Shown: positions 20,947-29,012 of the stretch, piece after piece | Position numbering within the stretch: the stretch's first letter is position 1 | Layout: each line of letters starts with the position of its first letter | Assembly: GCF_026015985.1 (NCBI RefSeq) | Contig: NZ_CP110389.1 | Coordinates: 6,604,001-6,668,000 of the forward strand | DNA from: Rhodopseudomonas sp. P2A-2r | GTDB taxonomy: Bacteria > Pseudomonadota > Alphaproteobacteria > Rhizobiales > Xanthobacteraceae | Length of the DNA stretch: 64,000 nt | Direction: 5' to 3' | Position numbers and translations under genes: made by a program | The notes under the pieces: generated by a model | The model's input: only the letters and a program-made list of their open reading frames with translations | The model's database searches: none | What the model was told of the DNA's origin: nothing

Positions 20947-20962
20947 TTAACCTCCGCTTAAC
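20947..20962. promoter_or_regulatory. CtrA-type binding site upstream of pbp1A
   Basis: TTAA-cctccgc-TTAAC is a full match to the alphaproteobacterial CtrA consensus TTAA-N7-TTAAC, ending 45 bases before the start at 21008. By my estimate, at about 65% GC such a match is expected by chance about 0.06 times in 64 kb, so it is likely meaningful. It suggests cell-cycle control of this wall synthase. Confidence 0.6.
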
Positions 20963-21007
20963 GGCGCTTTAAACCGGGAACAGTAGGGTCCGGCAGCAAC
21001 AAGCGCG

Positions 21008-23266
21008 GTGGCGGATGGCGAAGAAAAAGGCGGCGGACGCAAGGAGCCGGTGTTCGGGCTCGCAGCTTCGCTGTCGGAGCTGCGGCTGAAGCCGGACGAT
21101 CGCGTCTCGGGCGGCGACGACGCGCCGAAAGCGAACCCGCGAAAATCCTCGGACGGCGGCGCGCGAAAGCCGCGCAAGGCCAGCCGCGCGCGCGGCAACA
21201 GCCGGATCGGCGCGTTCTTCCGAAAAACCTTCTACTGGGGCGCGGTGCTCGGGCTGTGGGGCGCCATCGCCGTGGTCGGCGTGATCATCTATGTGGGCGC
21301 GCATCTGCCGCCGATCCAGTCGCTGGAAATTCCCAAGCGGCCACCGACCATCCAGATCGTCGGCTATGACGGCACGGTGATGACCACGCGCGGCGAACAG
21401 GCCGGCACCAATGTGGCGCTGAAGGACCTGCCGCCGTATCTGCCGAAGGCCTTCATCGCCATCGAGGACCGCCGGTTCTATTCGCATTACGGCGTCGATC
21501 CGCTGGGCATCGCGCGCGCCGCGGTGGCCAACATCGCGCATCGCGGCGTGTCGCAGGGCGGCTCGACGCTGACCCAGCAGCTGGCGAAAAACCTGTTCCT
21601 CACCGAGGAACGCACCATGAAGCGCAAGCTGCAGGAGATGGAGCTGGCGTTCTGGCTGGAGCGCAAGCATTCCAAGAACGAGATCCTGGAACTGTATCTC
21701 AACCGGGTCTATTTCGGCTCCGGCGCCTATGGCGTGGAAGCCGCGGCGCAGAAATATTTCGGCAAGTCGGCCAAGAACGTGACGGTGGCGGAAGCGGCGA
21801 TGCTGGCCGGCCTCGTCAAATCGCCGTCGCGGCTGGCGCCGAACCGCAACCCGGAAGGCGCCGAGGCGCGCGCGAAGATCGTGCTGGCATCGATGCAGGA
21901 CGCCGGCTTCATCACCGCGGCGCAGGCGCAGGCCTCGACCTCGCACGCCTCGTACAATGTGAAGGCGGTCGGCGCCGGCACCGTGAACTATGTCGCCGAC
22001 TGGATCGGCGAGGTGCTCGACGACCTGGTCGGTCAAATCGACCAGAGCATCGTGGTCGAGACCTCGATCGATCCGAAGCTGCAGGCGGTGGCCGAGGCGT
22101 CGATTATCGACGAACTGGCGGCCAAGAGCGTCAAGTTCAACGTCTCGCAGGGCGCGCTGGTGGCGATGACGCCGGACGGCGCGGTGCGCGCCATGGTCGG
22201 CGGCCGCAATTACGCCGAGAGCCAGTACAACCGCGCGGTCACCGCCAAGCGGCAGCCGGGCTCGTCGTTCAAGCCGTTCATCTATCTCACCGCCATTGAG
22301 GCGGGCCTGACGCCGGAAACGATCCGCCAGGACGCGCCATTGGACGTGAAGGGCTGGAAGCCGGAGAACTACACCCACGAATATTTTGGCGCGGTGACGC
22401 TGACCCAGGCGCTGGCGATGTCGCTGAACACGGTGGCTGTGCGACTGGGACTCGAGGTCGGCGCCAAGAGCGTGGTGCGCACCGCGCACCGGATGGGGAT
22501 TGCCTCGAAGCTCGACGCCAATGCCTCGATCGCGCTCGGCACCTCGGAAGTGTCGCTGACCGAGCTGGTCGGCGCCTATACGCCGTTCAGCAATGGCGGG
22601 CTCGGTGTTTCGCCGCATGTGGTGGAGCGCATTCGCACCGTCGACGGCAACAAGGTGATCTACAAGCGCCCGGCCGACACGCCCGCAGCGGTGATCGACG
22701 CCCGCGCGGTGGCGATGATGAACACCATGATGACCGAGACGCTGCTGACAGGCACCGCAAAGAAAGCCGAACTGCCGGGCTGGCAGGCGGCGGGCAAGAC
22801 CGGCACCAGCCAGGATTTCCGCGACGCCTGGTTCATAGGCTACACCTCGCGCTTGGTCACCGGCGTGTGGCTCGGCAATGACGACAACTCGCCGACCAAG
22901 AAGGCCACCGGCGGCGGCCTGCCGGTGGAGATCTGGACCCGCTTCATGAAGGCCGCGCATCAGGGCATCACGCCGGCGCCGATCCCGGGCGCCGTGCCGA
23001 GCAGCTTCTTCGCGAGCGTCGCTCAAACGGTGTCGCAGGTGGTGCCCGGCGCAGCGCCGCAATCGCAACTCCCGCCGCCGGAACAGCAGGCGCCGGCGCG
23101 CGGCTACGTGCCGAGCGCGCCGGTCTATACGGGCAATCGCCCGCAGCCGGCGGCGCCGACCCAGGCGAACTATCCCGCGACGCGATCCCCGCCGCCGCAA
23201 AACGTGCGGCCGGAAGCGGCGAGCGGACTGGATGGCTGGCTGACGGAACGGTTGTTCGGGAGATAG
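21008..23266 (+). CDS. Penicillin-binding protein 1A (bifunctional transglycosylase/transpeptidase)
   Basis: Class A PBP, 752 aa, that polymerises and cross-links peptidoglycan in the periplasm. It has a long basic cytoplasmic tail (residues 1-68) and one TM segment at about 70-95. The GT51 domain shows IEDRRFYSHYGVDPLGIARA (catalytic Glu about 152), GGSTLTQQLAKNLFL and YLNRVYFGSGAYGVEAAAQK. The transpeptidase has SSFK with Ser419/Lys422, SLN in AMSLNTVAVRLG and KTGT at 597-600. A Pro/Gln-rich tail follows. The start is the GTG at 21008, with no strong RBS; an ATG at 21015 is out of frame. CtrA site upstream, family A repeat downstream. Confidence 0.93.
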   Translation: MADGEEKGGGRKEPVFGLAASLSELRLKPDDRVSGGDDAPKANPRKSSDGGARKPRKASRARGNSRIGAFFRKTFYWGAVLGLWGAIAVVGVIIYVGAHLPPIQSLEIPKRPPTIQIVGYDGTVMTTRGEQAGTNVALKDLPPYLPKAFIAIEDRRFYSHYGVDPLGIARAAVANIAHRGVSQGGSTLTQQLAKNLFLTEERTMKRKLQEMELAFWLERKHSKNEILELYLNRVYFGSGAYGVEAAAQKYFGKSAKNVTVAEAAMLAGLVKSPSRLAPNRNPEGAEARAKIVLASMQDAGFITAAQAQASTSHASYNVKAVGAGTVNYVADWIGEVLDDLVGQIDQSIVVETSIDPKLQAVAEASIIDELAAKSVKFNVSQGALVAMTPDGAVRAMVGGRNYAESQYNRAVTAKRQPGSSFKPFIYLTAIEAGLTPETIRQDAPLDVKGWKPENYTHEYFGAVTLTQALAMSLNTVAVRLGLEVGAKSVVRTAHRMGIASKLDANASIALGTSEVSLTELVGAYTPFSNGGLGVSPHVVERIRTVDGNKVIYKRPADTPAAVIDARAVAMMNTMMTETLLTGTAKKAELPGWQAAGKTGTSQDFRDAWFIGYTSRLVTGVWLGNDDNSPTKKATGGGLPVEIWTRFMKAAHQGITPAPIPGAVPSSFFASVAQTVSQVVPGAAPQSQLPPPEQQAPARGYVPSAPVYTGNRPQPAAPTQANYPATRSPPPQNVRPEAASGLDGWLTERLFGR

Positions 23267-23283
23267 AGCGAGAAACGCTCGGT

Positions 23284-23414
23284 CTCGTGCCCCGGACGCG
23301 ATGCAATACGAAGTATTGCTTCGCAGAGCCGGGGCCGTTACGGGCACCGGCGTTTGATACGGTCCCGGATCTGCGCAGCGGCATAAGAATGCCGCAGCGC
23401 GTCCGGGACACGGA
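23284..23414. repeat. Paired palindromic repeat, family A (copy 3)
   Basis: Two hairpins: gccccggacgcgatgcaata ... ttcgcagagccggggc (about 23290-23337), then ggtcccggatctgcgcagcg ... cgcagcgcgtccgggac (about 23362-23410). Between convergent pbp1A and the metallopeptidase gene. Confidence 0.75.
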
Positions 23415-23417
23415 TCG

Positions 23418-24173
23418 CTACTCCGCAATCCCGTAACGGTGCAGATCGTTGCCGTGGGTGTCGAGCCAGGTCTTGGCGCGTTCGGTGGCCGGGCAGATCT
23501 TCGCCACCACCTTCCAGAACCGCACCGAATGGTTCATCTCGACTAGATGCGCGACCTCGTGGGCGGCGAGGTAGTCCAGCACATGCGGCGGTGCCAGGAT
23601 CAGCCGCCACGAGAATGACAGCGACCCCGCCGAGGTGCAGGAGCCCCAGCGGCTCGACTGGTCGCGGATCGACAGCCGCTTGACCTTGACGCCGAGCGTC
23701 GCGGCATAATGCGTCGACGCCTTTTGCAGATCGTTGCGTGCCTCGCGCTTGAGGAAGTCGTGGACGCGGCGGTCGATATGCTCCGCCTCGCCGGCCACGC
23801 AGATGATCTTGTCGCCGCTGTCGCGGGTCTCCACCCACACCGTGCCGCGAACGCCGGCGCGATGGACGATCTTATGCGGGGCACCGCGCAGCGGGACGAT
23901 TGTTCCCGGCTGGAACGGCGCAGCCTTCGGCAGACGACCGAGACGCGCGGCGATCCATGCACCGTGGCGCTGCGCGAACTCCTTGGCGTCGGCGAGCGTG
24001 CCACGCGGCGGCATGGTCAGGATCGCTTCGCGATCGCTTGGGTGAATGCGCAGCGTGTAGCGCCGCGCGCGCCGGTGGCGGCGCAGACGGACAGCGAATA
24101 TTTGCGAGCCATGCTTGACGGCAAGGGTCGAAGGCTCGGTGGGACGACGATAAAGAAGCGCGCGAAAGGCCAT
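23418..24173 (-). CDS. YgjP-like (DUF45/M48-related) metallopeptidase
   Basis: 251 aa from the chosen start MAFRALLYRRP at 24173. The C-terminal half has the zinc signature HEVAHLVEMNHSVRFWKVV (HExxH with the downstream NHS..FW block) and the preceding RWGSCTSAGSLSFSWRLILAPP typical of the YgjP/DUF45 family, soluble predicted zinc peptidases with little known biology. The frame stays open to a GTG at 24293; related proteins begin near MAFRALL, so the shorter form is used, but the true start is uncertain. A FixK/FNR-type palindrome lies at 24322-24335, so expression may respond to low oxygen. Confidence 0.87.
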   Translation of the reverse strand: MAFRALLYRRPTEPSTLAVKHGSQIFAVRLRRHRRARRYTLRIHPSDREAILTMPPRGTLADAKEFAQRHGAWIAARLGRLPKAAPFQPGTIVPLRGAPHKIVHRAGVRGTVWVETRDSGDKIICVAGEAEHIDRRVHDFLKREARNDLQKASTHYAATLGVKVKRLSIRDQSSRWGSCTSAGSLSFSWRLILAPPHVLDYLAAHEVAHLVEMNHSVRFWKVVAKICPATERAKTWLDTHGNDLHRYGIAE

Positions 24174-24321
24174 GTCTGCAGATCCGGACGTCAGGAAGTC
24201 GACCGGATTCTGCCATATCTGCCGCCAGGGGAATCGCTCGGCGCAAAAACAAATCATTTGCCCAATATACAGGGGCCGCCTGAACGACGTCACCTACCCG
24301 ATGTAGGCTGGAACAGGAATC

Positions 24322-24335
24322 TTGATTCAAATCAA
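24322..24335. promoter_or_regulatory. FixK/FNR-type palindrome
   Basis: TTGAT-tcaa-ATCAA, a perfect match to the FNR/FixK consensus TTGAT-N4-ATCAA. It is upstream of the leftward metallopeptidase gene; a TSS about 40 bases from its centre (near 24288) would leave a leader of about 115 bases to the chosen ATG. Confidence 0.5.
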
Positions 24336-24346
24336 CATAGATTCAT

Positions 24347-24384
24347 CGCTTGAAGAAATGAGATTTTCCTCATTTCTTCAAGCG
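24347..24384. repeat. Perfect 16-bp inverted repeat
   Basis: cgcttgaagaaatgag / ctcatttcttcaagcg with a 6-base loop attttc. The arms are much more AT-rich than the surroundings. It may be a terminator for the leftward phaZ transcript or a relic of a mobile element; it has no T run on either side. Confidence 0.55.
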
Positions 24385-24426
24385 GACTGCTGACGCCGAT
24401 TTCCTGGCGCTATTTCAGAGGGTTAA

Positions 24427-24456
24427 CGCGCGCGGTTTCGAGTCGAACCGCGCGCG
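24427..24456 (-). terminator. GC-rich hairpin after phaZ
   Basis: 11-bp stem cgcgcgcggtt / aaccgcgcgcg with an 8-base loop, 64 bases beyond the phaZ stop. A probable transcription end, though no T run follows. Confidence 0.45.
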
Positions 24457-24519
24457 CAAGCATCGAGTCACACAGCAACATCGTCGATGCGATGTCCCTG
24501 CTTATGTGATGCGGAACTT

Positions 24520-25845
24520 CTACTCAGCAGCGTCTGCAGTTTGCTTCGAATGCGCCGCCGACAACATGAAATCCGAAATGCGCGGCACGATTTCCGATTT
24601 GAAACGCGAGCCGTTGAACACGCCGTAGTGCCCGACGCCCTTCTGCACGTAGTGCACACGGCGATCGTCGGGGATCGATGTGCACAGCGAATGGGTCGCT
24701 TCGGTCTGGCCAAGCCCGGAGATGTCGTCGTTCTCGCCCTCCACCGTCATCAGCGCCACGTGGGTGATGACAGAGGGATCGACGCGCCGGCCGCGGTGGA
24801 CCATCTCGCCCTTCGGCAGCGCGTGCTTGACGAACACGGTGTCGACGGTCTGCAGATAATACTCGGCGGTGAGGTCCATCACGGCCAGATATTCGTCGTA
24901 GAAGTCGCGATGCTTGTCGGCGAGGTCGCCGTCGCCCTGCACCAGGTGATTGAACAGGTTCTTGTGCGCGTCCATGTGGCGGTCGAGATTCATGCTTATG
25001 AACCCGTTCAGCTGCAGGAAGCCCGGATAGACATCGCGCATCACGCCCGGATTGGGAAACGGCACCTTGGTGATGACGTGGTTGCGGAACCAGTCGATGC
25101 CCTTCTCGGCGGCCAGATTGTTCACCGCGGTGGGATTGCGCCTGGTGTCGATCGGCCCGCCCATCAGCGTCATCGAGACCGGCACGAAGCGATCGCCTTC
25201 GGCTTCCATCAGCGACACCGCAGCCAGCACCGGAACCGAGGGCTGGCATACCGCGATCACATGCATGTTGCCGCCCAAGGCGTGCAGCATCTCGATGACG
25301 TAATCGATGTAGTCCTCAAGGTCGAAGCGGCCCTCGGAGATCGGCACCATCCGGGCGTCGGCCCAGTCGGTGATGTAGACCTCATGGGTCGGCAAGAACG
25401 CCTCGACGGTGCCGCGCAGCAGCGTCGCGTAGTGGCCGGACATCGGCGCCACGATCAGCACGCGCGGCTGCGGCGCACGCAGCGGGCGGGGATGCTTGCG
25501 ATCGAAATACAGCAGCCGGCAAAACGGCTTCTCCCACACAGAACGGATCTCGATCGGCGTGCGCACGCCGTTCACCTCGGTATCGTCGAGGCCCCATTCC
25601 GGCTTGCCGTAGCGGCGCGTGGTGCGCTCGAACAGTTCGCAGCCGGCGGCGACGGACTTGCCGAAGTCCGTGTGGCTGAAGGGATTGAGCGGATGCTGGA
25701 ACAGCAGCTTGGTGGCATCGGTCACCGCGCGCGCCGGATTGAGCGACGCATGCGCCATCTCATACATCCAGTACATCGGCGTGGTCAGCGCCGGACTTAC
25801 TTCCGATGGCAGGTCGGGCGGCCTGCCAAATTCACCGATCGGCAT
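24520..25845 (-). CDS. phaZ: Intracellular poly(3-hydroxybutyrate) depolymerase
   Basis: Mobilises native PHB granules. 441 aa from ATG 25845, which has GAGGAAG just upstream. It has the iPHB depolymerase N-terminus (TTPMYWMYEMAHASLNPARA), the alpha/beta-hydrolase core VLIVAPMSGHYATLLRGTV and the nucleophile elbow HVIAVCQPSVP with Cys200 in place of Ser, as in Ralstonia-type PhaZ. The C-terminal His probably lies in KGVGHYGVFNGSRF. It is followed by two hairpins. Upstream, 130 bases away, is an ABC-2 exporter operon in the same direction; co-transcription is possible but not evident. Only depolymerase is present here, no phaC or phaR. Confidence 0.93.
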   Translation of the reverse strand: MPIGEFGRPPDLPSEVSPALTTPMYWMYEMAHASLNPARAVTDATKLLFQHPLNPFSHTDFGKSVAAGCELFERTTRRYGKPEWGLDDTEVNGVRTPIEIRSVWEKPFCRLLYFDRKHPRPLRAPQPRVLIVAPMSGHYATLLRGTVEAFLPTHEVYITDWADARMVPISEGRFDLEDYIDYVIEMLHALGGNMHVIAVCQPSVPVLAAVSLMEAEGDRFVPVSMTLMGGPIDTRRNPTAVNNLAAEKGIDWFRNHVITKVPFPNPGVMRDVYPGFLQLNGFISMNLDRHMDAHKNLFNHLVQGDGDLADKHRDFYDEYLAVMDLTAEYYLQTVDTVFVKHALPKGEMVHRGRRVDPSVITHVALMTVEGENDDISGLGQTEATHSLCTSIPDDRRVHYVQKGVGHYGVFNGSRFKSEIVPRISDFMLSAAHSKQTADAAE

Positions 25846-25974
25846 TTCTTCCTCACTGACGATTATTCTGCACCGCAAGATAGTGGGGACTGCATAAGAA
25901 AGCGTCAACCGGTCGATTGGCACAGCTGCCGCGATTGCAGCGCAAAACCCCGTGTTTTCCCTGGAAATCTGGTC

Positions 25975-26793
25975 TTATTCGCCGCCCGATACCAGCGAGC
26001 CGACGCGGCGTGCACTTCTCAGCAGCAGGAGAAACACCACGAATGAGACAATAAACAGCACCGCGTTGATCGCCAGGGCGGTCAGCATGAGATCGGTTCG
26101 AAACACGTGATCGATCAGCAACGAGCGCATGCCTTCGAACACATAGGTCGGCGGCAGCGTCCAGGCCACGGCCTGAAGCCAGTGCGGCAGCACCGACACG
26201 GGGTAGTAGACGCAGGCCAGCGGCATCAGCGCGAACATCAGCGTCCACACGATGCTCTCGGCGCCGAGCCCGTTGCGCAGCACCAGACCGGACACGAAGA
26301 TCCCGACCGACCAGCTGGTGAAGATCAGATTGCAGAAGAAGGCGATCAGCGGCAGGCCGAGCCCGAGCATGTTGAAGTTGAAGAAGATCACTGCCAGCAG
26401 CAGCATCGGAATGATGCCAATGGCCAGCCGGATCAGGCTCATGATCATCAGGGCGATCAGGAACTCGATGGGCTTCAGCGGGCTCATCATCAGGTTGCCG
26501 AGGTTGCGCGCCCACATCTCCTCAAGGAATGAGATCGAGAAACCGAGCTGGCCGCGGAACAGGATGTCCCACAGGATCACCGCGCCGATCAGCGTGCCGC
26601 CGGCCTGGGCGAAGAACCCGGCATTCTGCGAGATGTAATTCTGCAGGAAGCCCCAGGTGATGATCTGCAGCGCCGGCCAGTAGATCAGTTCCAGCAGCCG
26701 CGGCCACGACGACAGCAGCAGGTACCAGTAGCGCAGAACCATCGCGTTGATGCGGTGCAGGGCAATGCCGTTGCGGGTTTCGACAATGCTCAT
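25975..26793 (-). CDS. ABC-2 type exporter permease
   Basis: 272 aa with six hydrophobic segments, for example ELIYWPALQIITWGFLQNYI and LTALAINAVLFIVSFVVFLLLL. The central signature LEEMWARNLGNLMMSPLKP is typical of ABC-2/DrrB-like permeases that export lipids, polysaccharides or drugs. Its ATG (26791-26793) overlaps the stop TGA of the ATPase gene (26790-26792) in an ATGA coupling, so the two form one exporter. The cargo is not indicated. Confidence 0.9.
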   Translation of the reverse strand: MSIVETRNGIALHRINAMVLRYWYLLLSSWPRLLELIYWPALQIITWGFLQNYISQNAGFFAQAGGTLIGAVILWDILFRGQLGFSISFLEEMWARNLGNLMMSPLKPIEFLIALMIMSLIRLAIGIIPMLLLAVIFFNFNMLGLGLPLIAFFCNLIFTSWSVGIFVSGLVLRNGLGAESIVWTLMFALMPLACVYYPVSVLPHWLQAVAWTLPPTYVFEGMRSLLIDHVFRTDLMLTALAINAVLFIVSFVVFLLLLRSARRVGSLVSGGE

Positions 26794-27584
26794 GGTGCGG
26801 GGTCCTGGACCCGGCCGCGGGCGACGTCGAGGAACACCTCCTCCAGCGTATTGCGGTTGTAGCGCAGCATGATGTTTGCCGGACTGTCGTCGTCCTCGAC
26901 CCGGCCGCGCTTCATGATGATGACGCGGTCGCACAACCGCTCGACCTCCAGCATGTTGTGCGACGCCAGCAGGATGGTGGCGTTGTGGGTCTTGCGGTAG
27001 TTCTCCAGATGCTGCCGGATCCAGTCCGCGGTGTCGGGATCGAGCGACGCCGTCGGCTCGTCGAGCAGCAGCAGCTCCGGCCGGTTGATCAGCGCCTTGG
27101 CCAGCGCCACGCGGGTCTTCTGGCCGGCCGACAGCTTGCCGTTGGCGCGATCGATGAAATCGCCGAGATCGAGATCCTCGGCCAGCTCAGCGATCCGTCC
27201 GCGCAGGTCGGGAACCGCATAGAGCTTGCCGAACACCGTGAGATTCTGCCGCACCGTAAGCCGCATCGGCATGTCGACGTAAGGGCTTTCGAAATTCATC
27301 CGGCCGAGCACGCTCGCGCTTTGCTCGGGCATGGCGCAGCCGAGCACACGAACGTTGCCGGAGGTCGGCAGCACCAGCCCCATGATCATGGCGATGGTCG
27401 TGGTCTTGCCGGCGCCGTTGCCGCCGAGCAGGCCGGTGATGCTGCCCTGGGCAATGCGGAACGAGACGTCATCGACGGCACGGGTGGCCTTGTAGACCTT
27501 GACCAGATGCGCGACCTCGATCGCCGCCGGTCCGGCCGGGACGGCTGCGCGCAGCTCGGGAGCGGATGTGGTTTCGATCACCAT
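26790..27584 (-). CDS. ABC transporter ATP-binding protein (exporter type)
   Basis: 264 aa. Walker A GGNGAGKTTT, signature KLSAGQKTRVALAKALINRP, Walker B LLLLDEPTASLDPD and the switch His in LLASHNMLEVERLCD. A DrrA/CcmA-like ABC-2 ATPase, partner of the permease that overlaps it by 4 bases. Start at ATG 27584 with AAGGA about 9 bases upstream; in-frame alternatives at 27605 and 27683 lack an RBS. It is divergent from the RegB-type kinase gene at 27682, the two sharing a 97-bp promoter region. Confidence 0.92.
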   Translation of the reverse strand: MVIETTSAPELRAAVPAGPAAIEVAHLVKVYKATRAVDDVSFRIAQGSITGLLGGNGAGKTTTIAMIMGLVLPTSGNVRVLGCAMPEQSASVLGRMNFESPYVDMPMRLTVRQNLTVFGKLYAVPDLRGRIAELAEDLDLGDFIDRANGKLSAGQKTRVALAKALINRPELLLLDEPTASLDPDTADWIRQHLENYRKTHNATILLASHNMLEVERLCDRVIIMKRGRVEDDDSPANIMLRYNRNTLEEVFLDVARGRVQDPAP

Positions 27585-27681
27585 GCGGGCCGTTCCTTGC
27601 GGCATCGAAGCGCACGATGCAAGGCCCGTTCGCCGACGGCTCCGGTTTGTGATCGGCTGATCATGCAGATAGAATTGCGGC

Positions 27682-29001
27682 ATGACCGATTTCGATGCGT
27701 CCGACCTTCGCCATCCGCGCCGTTACGTACGACTGGATACCATCCTGCGGCTGCGCTGGCTGGCAGCGCTGGGACAGCTCGCGGCGATCTTCGTCGTGGT
27801 CCAGGGCCTCGATTTCGACGTTCCGATCATTCCCTGCGTCATTGTCATCGGACTCTCTGCAGCGCTCAATCTGGCGCTGCAGACCGTGTTCAATCCGATG
27901 CAGCGGCTGGAACCGGCCTATGCGGCGGCGCTGCTGGCGCTCAACATCGCCGAACTGGCGGCGCTGCTGTACTTCACCGGCGGCTTGCAGAATCCGTTCT
28001 CGTTCCTGTTTCTCGCCCCGGTGCTGATTTCCGCAACCGCGCTGCCGACGCGGCTGACCATCGCACTCGGCGTGCTCGCGGCCGCCTGCGCCACGCTGCT
28101 GGCTTTCTTTCACCTGCCGCTGCCATGGGACGCCGACGAGCCCCTTGTACTGCCGCAGATCTATCTGCTCGGCGTCTGGCTCTCGATCCTGCTGGCGATC
28201 GGTGTCACCAGCCTCTACGCATTCCAGGTCACCGAGGAGGCACGCAAGCTCTCCGACGCGCTGGCGGCGACCGAGCTGGTGCTGACCCGCGAGCAGCACC
28301 TCACCCAGCTCGACGGCCTTGCCGCCGCGGCCGCGCACGAACTCGGCACGCCGCTGTCCACCATCTTCCTGATCTCGCGCGAGCTCGAAAAGACCGTGCA
28401 CGACAATCCGTCCCTCACCGAGGATCTCAAGACCCTGCGCGAACAGGCGCAGCGCTGCCGCGATATTCTCTCCAAGATCACGCAGCTGTCGTCGAGCGGC
28501 GCGCCATTCGACCGGATGCCACTGTCCACGCTGATCGAGGAAGCCGTGGCCCCGCACCGCGATTTCGGCGTCGCCATCAGGATTCGCATCGCGGTGACTG
28601 GCGCGGCGGAGCCGGTCGGCATGCGCAACCCCGCGATTCTCTATGGCGTCGGCAACATCCTGGAGAATGCCGTGGATTTTGCCCGCGGCACGGTGGAGGT
28701 GAACGCCTGGTGGAACGCGGAAACCGTGGTGATCTCGATCTCGGACGATGGACCGGGCATTCCGCCGCACCTTCTGAAGCGGATCGGCGAGCCCTATTTG
28801 TCGCGGCGGCGCAGCTCCGACGATGCCCAAAGCGGGCATGGCGGCCTCGGGCTCGGCGTGTTCATTGCGCGCACGCTGCTGGAGCGCACCGGTGCGAAAG
28901 TGACATTCGCAAACCGCACCTTCCCGGATCATGGCGCCGTGGTGCAGATCACCTGGCCGCGGGACAGCTTCGAGACCGCCGCCCGGCCGCTGACGTCGTA
29001 G
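27682..29001 (+). CDS. regB: Redox-sensing histidine kinase, RegB/PrrB/ActS/RegS type
   Basis: 439 aa with six TM segments. It has the quinone-sensing heptad GGLQNPF at residues 100-106, the H-box AAAAAHELGTPLSTIFL with His219, the conserved redox Cys259 in REQAQRCRDIL, and the HATPase N- and G-boxes (NILENAVDFA, DDGPGIP, GGLGLGVF). In relatives this kinase reports membrane redox state to RegA/ActR, controlling respiration, nitrogen and carbon fixation. The response regulator usually sits nearby, but here an MFS gene converges directly after it, so RegA/RegR must lie elsewhere. All redox residues are intact. Rhizobial names are regS or actS. Confidence 0.92.
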   Translation: MTDFDASDLRHPRRYVRLDTILRLRWLAALGQLAAIFVVVQGLDFDVPIIPCVIVIGLSAALNLALQTVFNPMQRLEPAYAAALLALNIAELAALLYFTGGLQNPFSFLFLAPVLISATALPTRLTIALGVLAAACATLLAFFHLPLPWDADEPLVLPQIYLLGVWLSILLAIGVTSLYAFQVTEEARKLSDALAATELVLTREQHLTQLDGLAAAAAHELGTPLSTIFLISRELEKTVHDNPSLTEDLKTLREQAQRCRDILSKITQLSSSGAPFDRMPLSTLIEEAVAPHRDFGVAIRIRIAVTGAAEPVGMRNPAILYGVGNILENAVDFARGTVEVNAWWNAETVVISISDDGPGIPPHLLKRIGEPYLSRRRSSDDAQSGHGGLGLGVFIARTLLERTGAKVTFANRTFPDHGAVVQITWPRDSFETAARPLTS

Positions 29002-29012
29002 GTCGTCTCCGC

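Larger units (their letters stand above)
20588..21007. other. 420-bp intergenic region with a repeat and a CtrA site
   Basis: Between the divergent MXKDX gene and pbp1A. It holds one family B repeat (20800-20904) and a CtrA-type site (20947-20962). No convincing gene was seen; the short frames here overlap the repeat and lack an RBS. Confidence 0.6.

Noticed and set aside
20969..23428. 819-codon antisense frame over pbp1A
   Set aside because: Arg/His-rich shadow with no recognisable domain; the PBP reading has all catalytic motifs.
24487..26046. 519-codon plus-strand frame over phaZ
   Set aside because: Shadow frame rich in His/Gln/Arg; phaZ has the correct motifs and an RBS.
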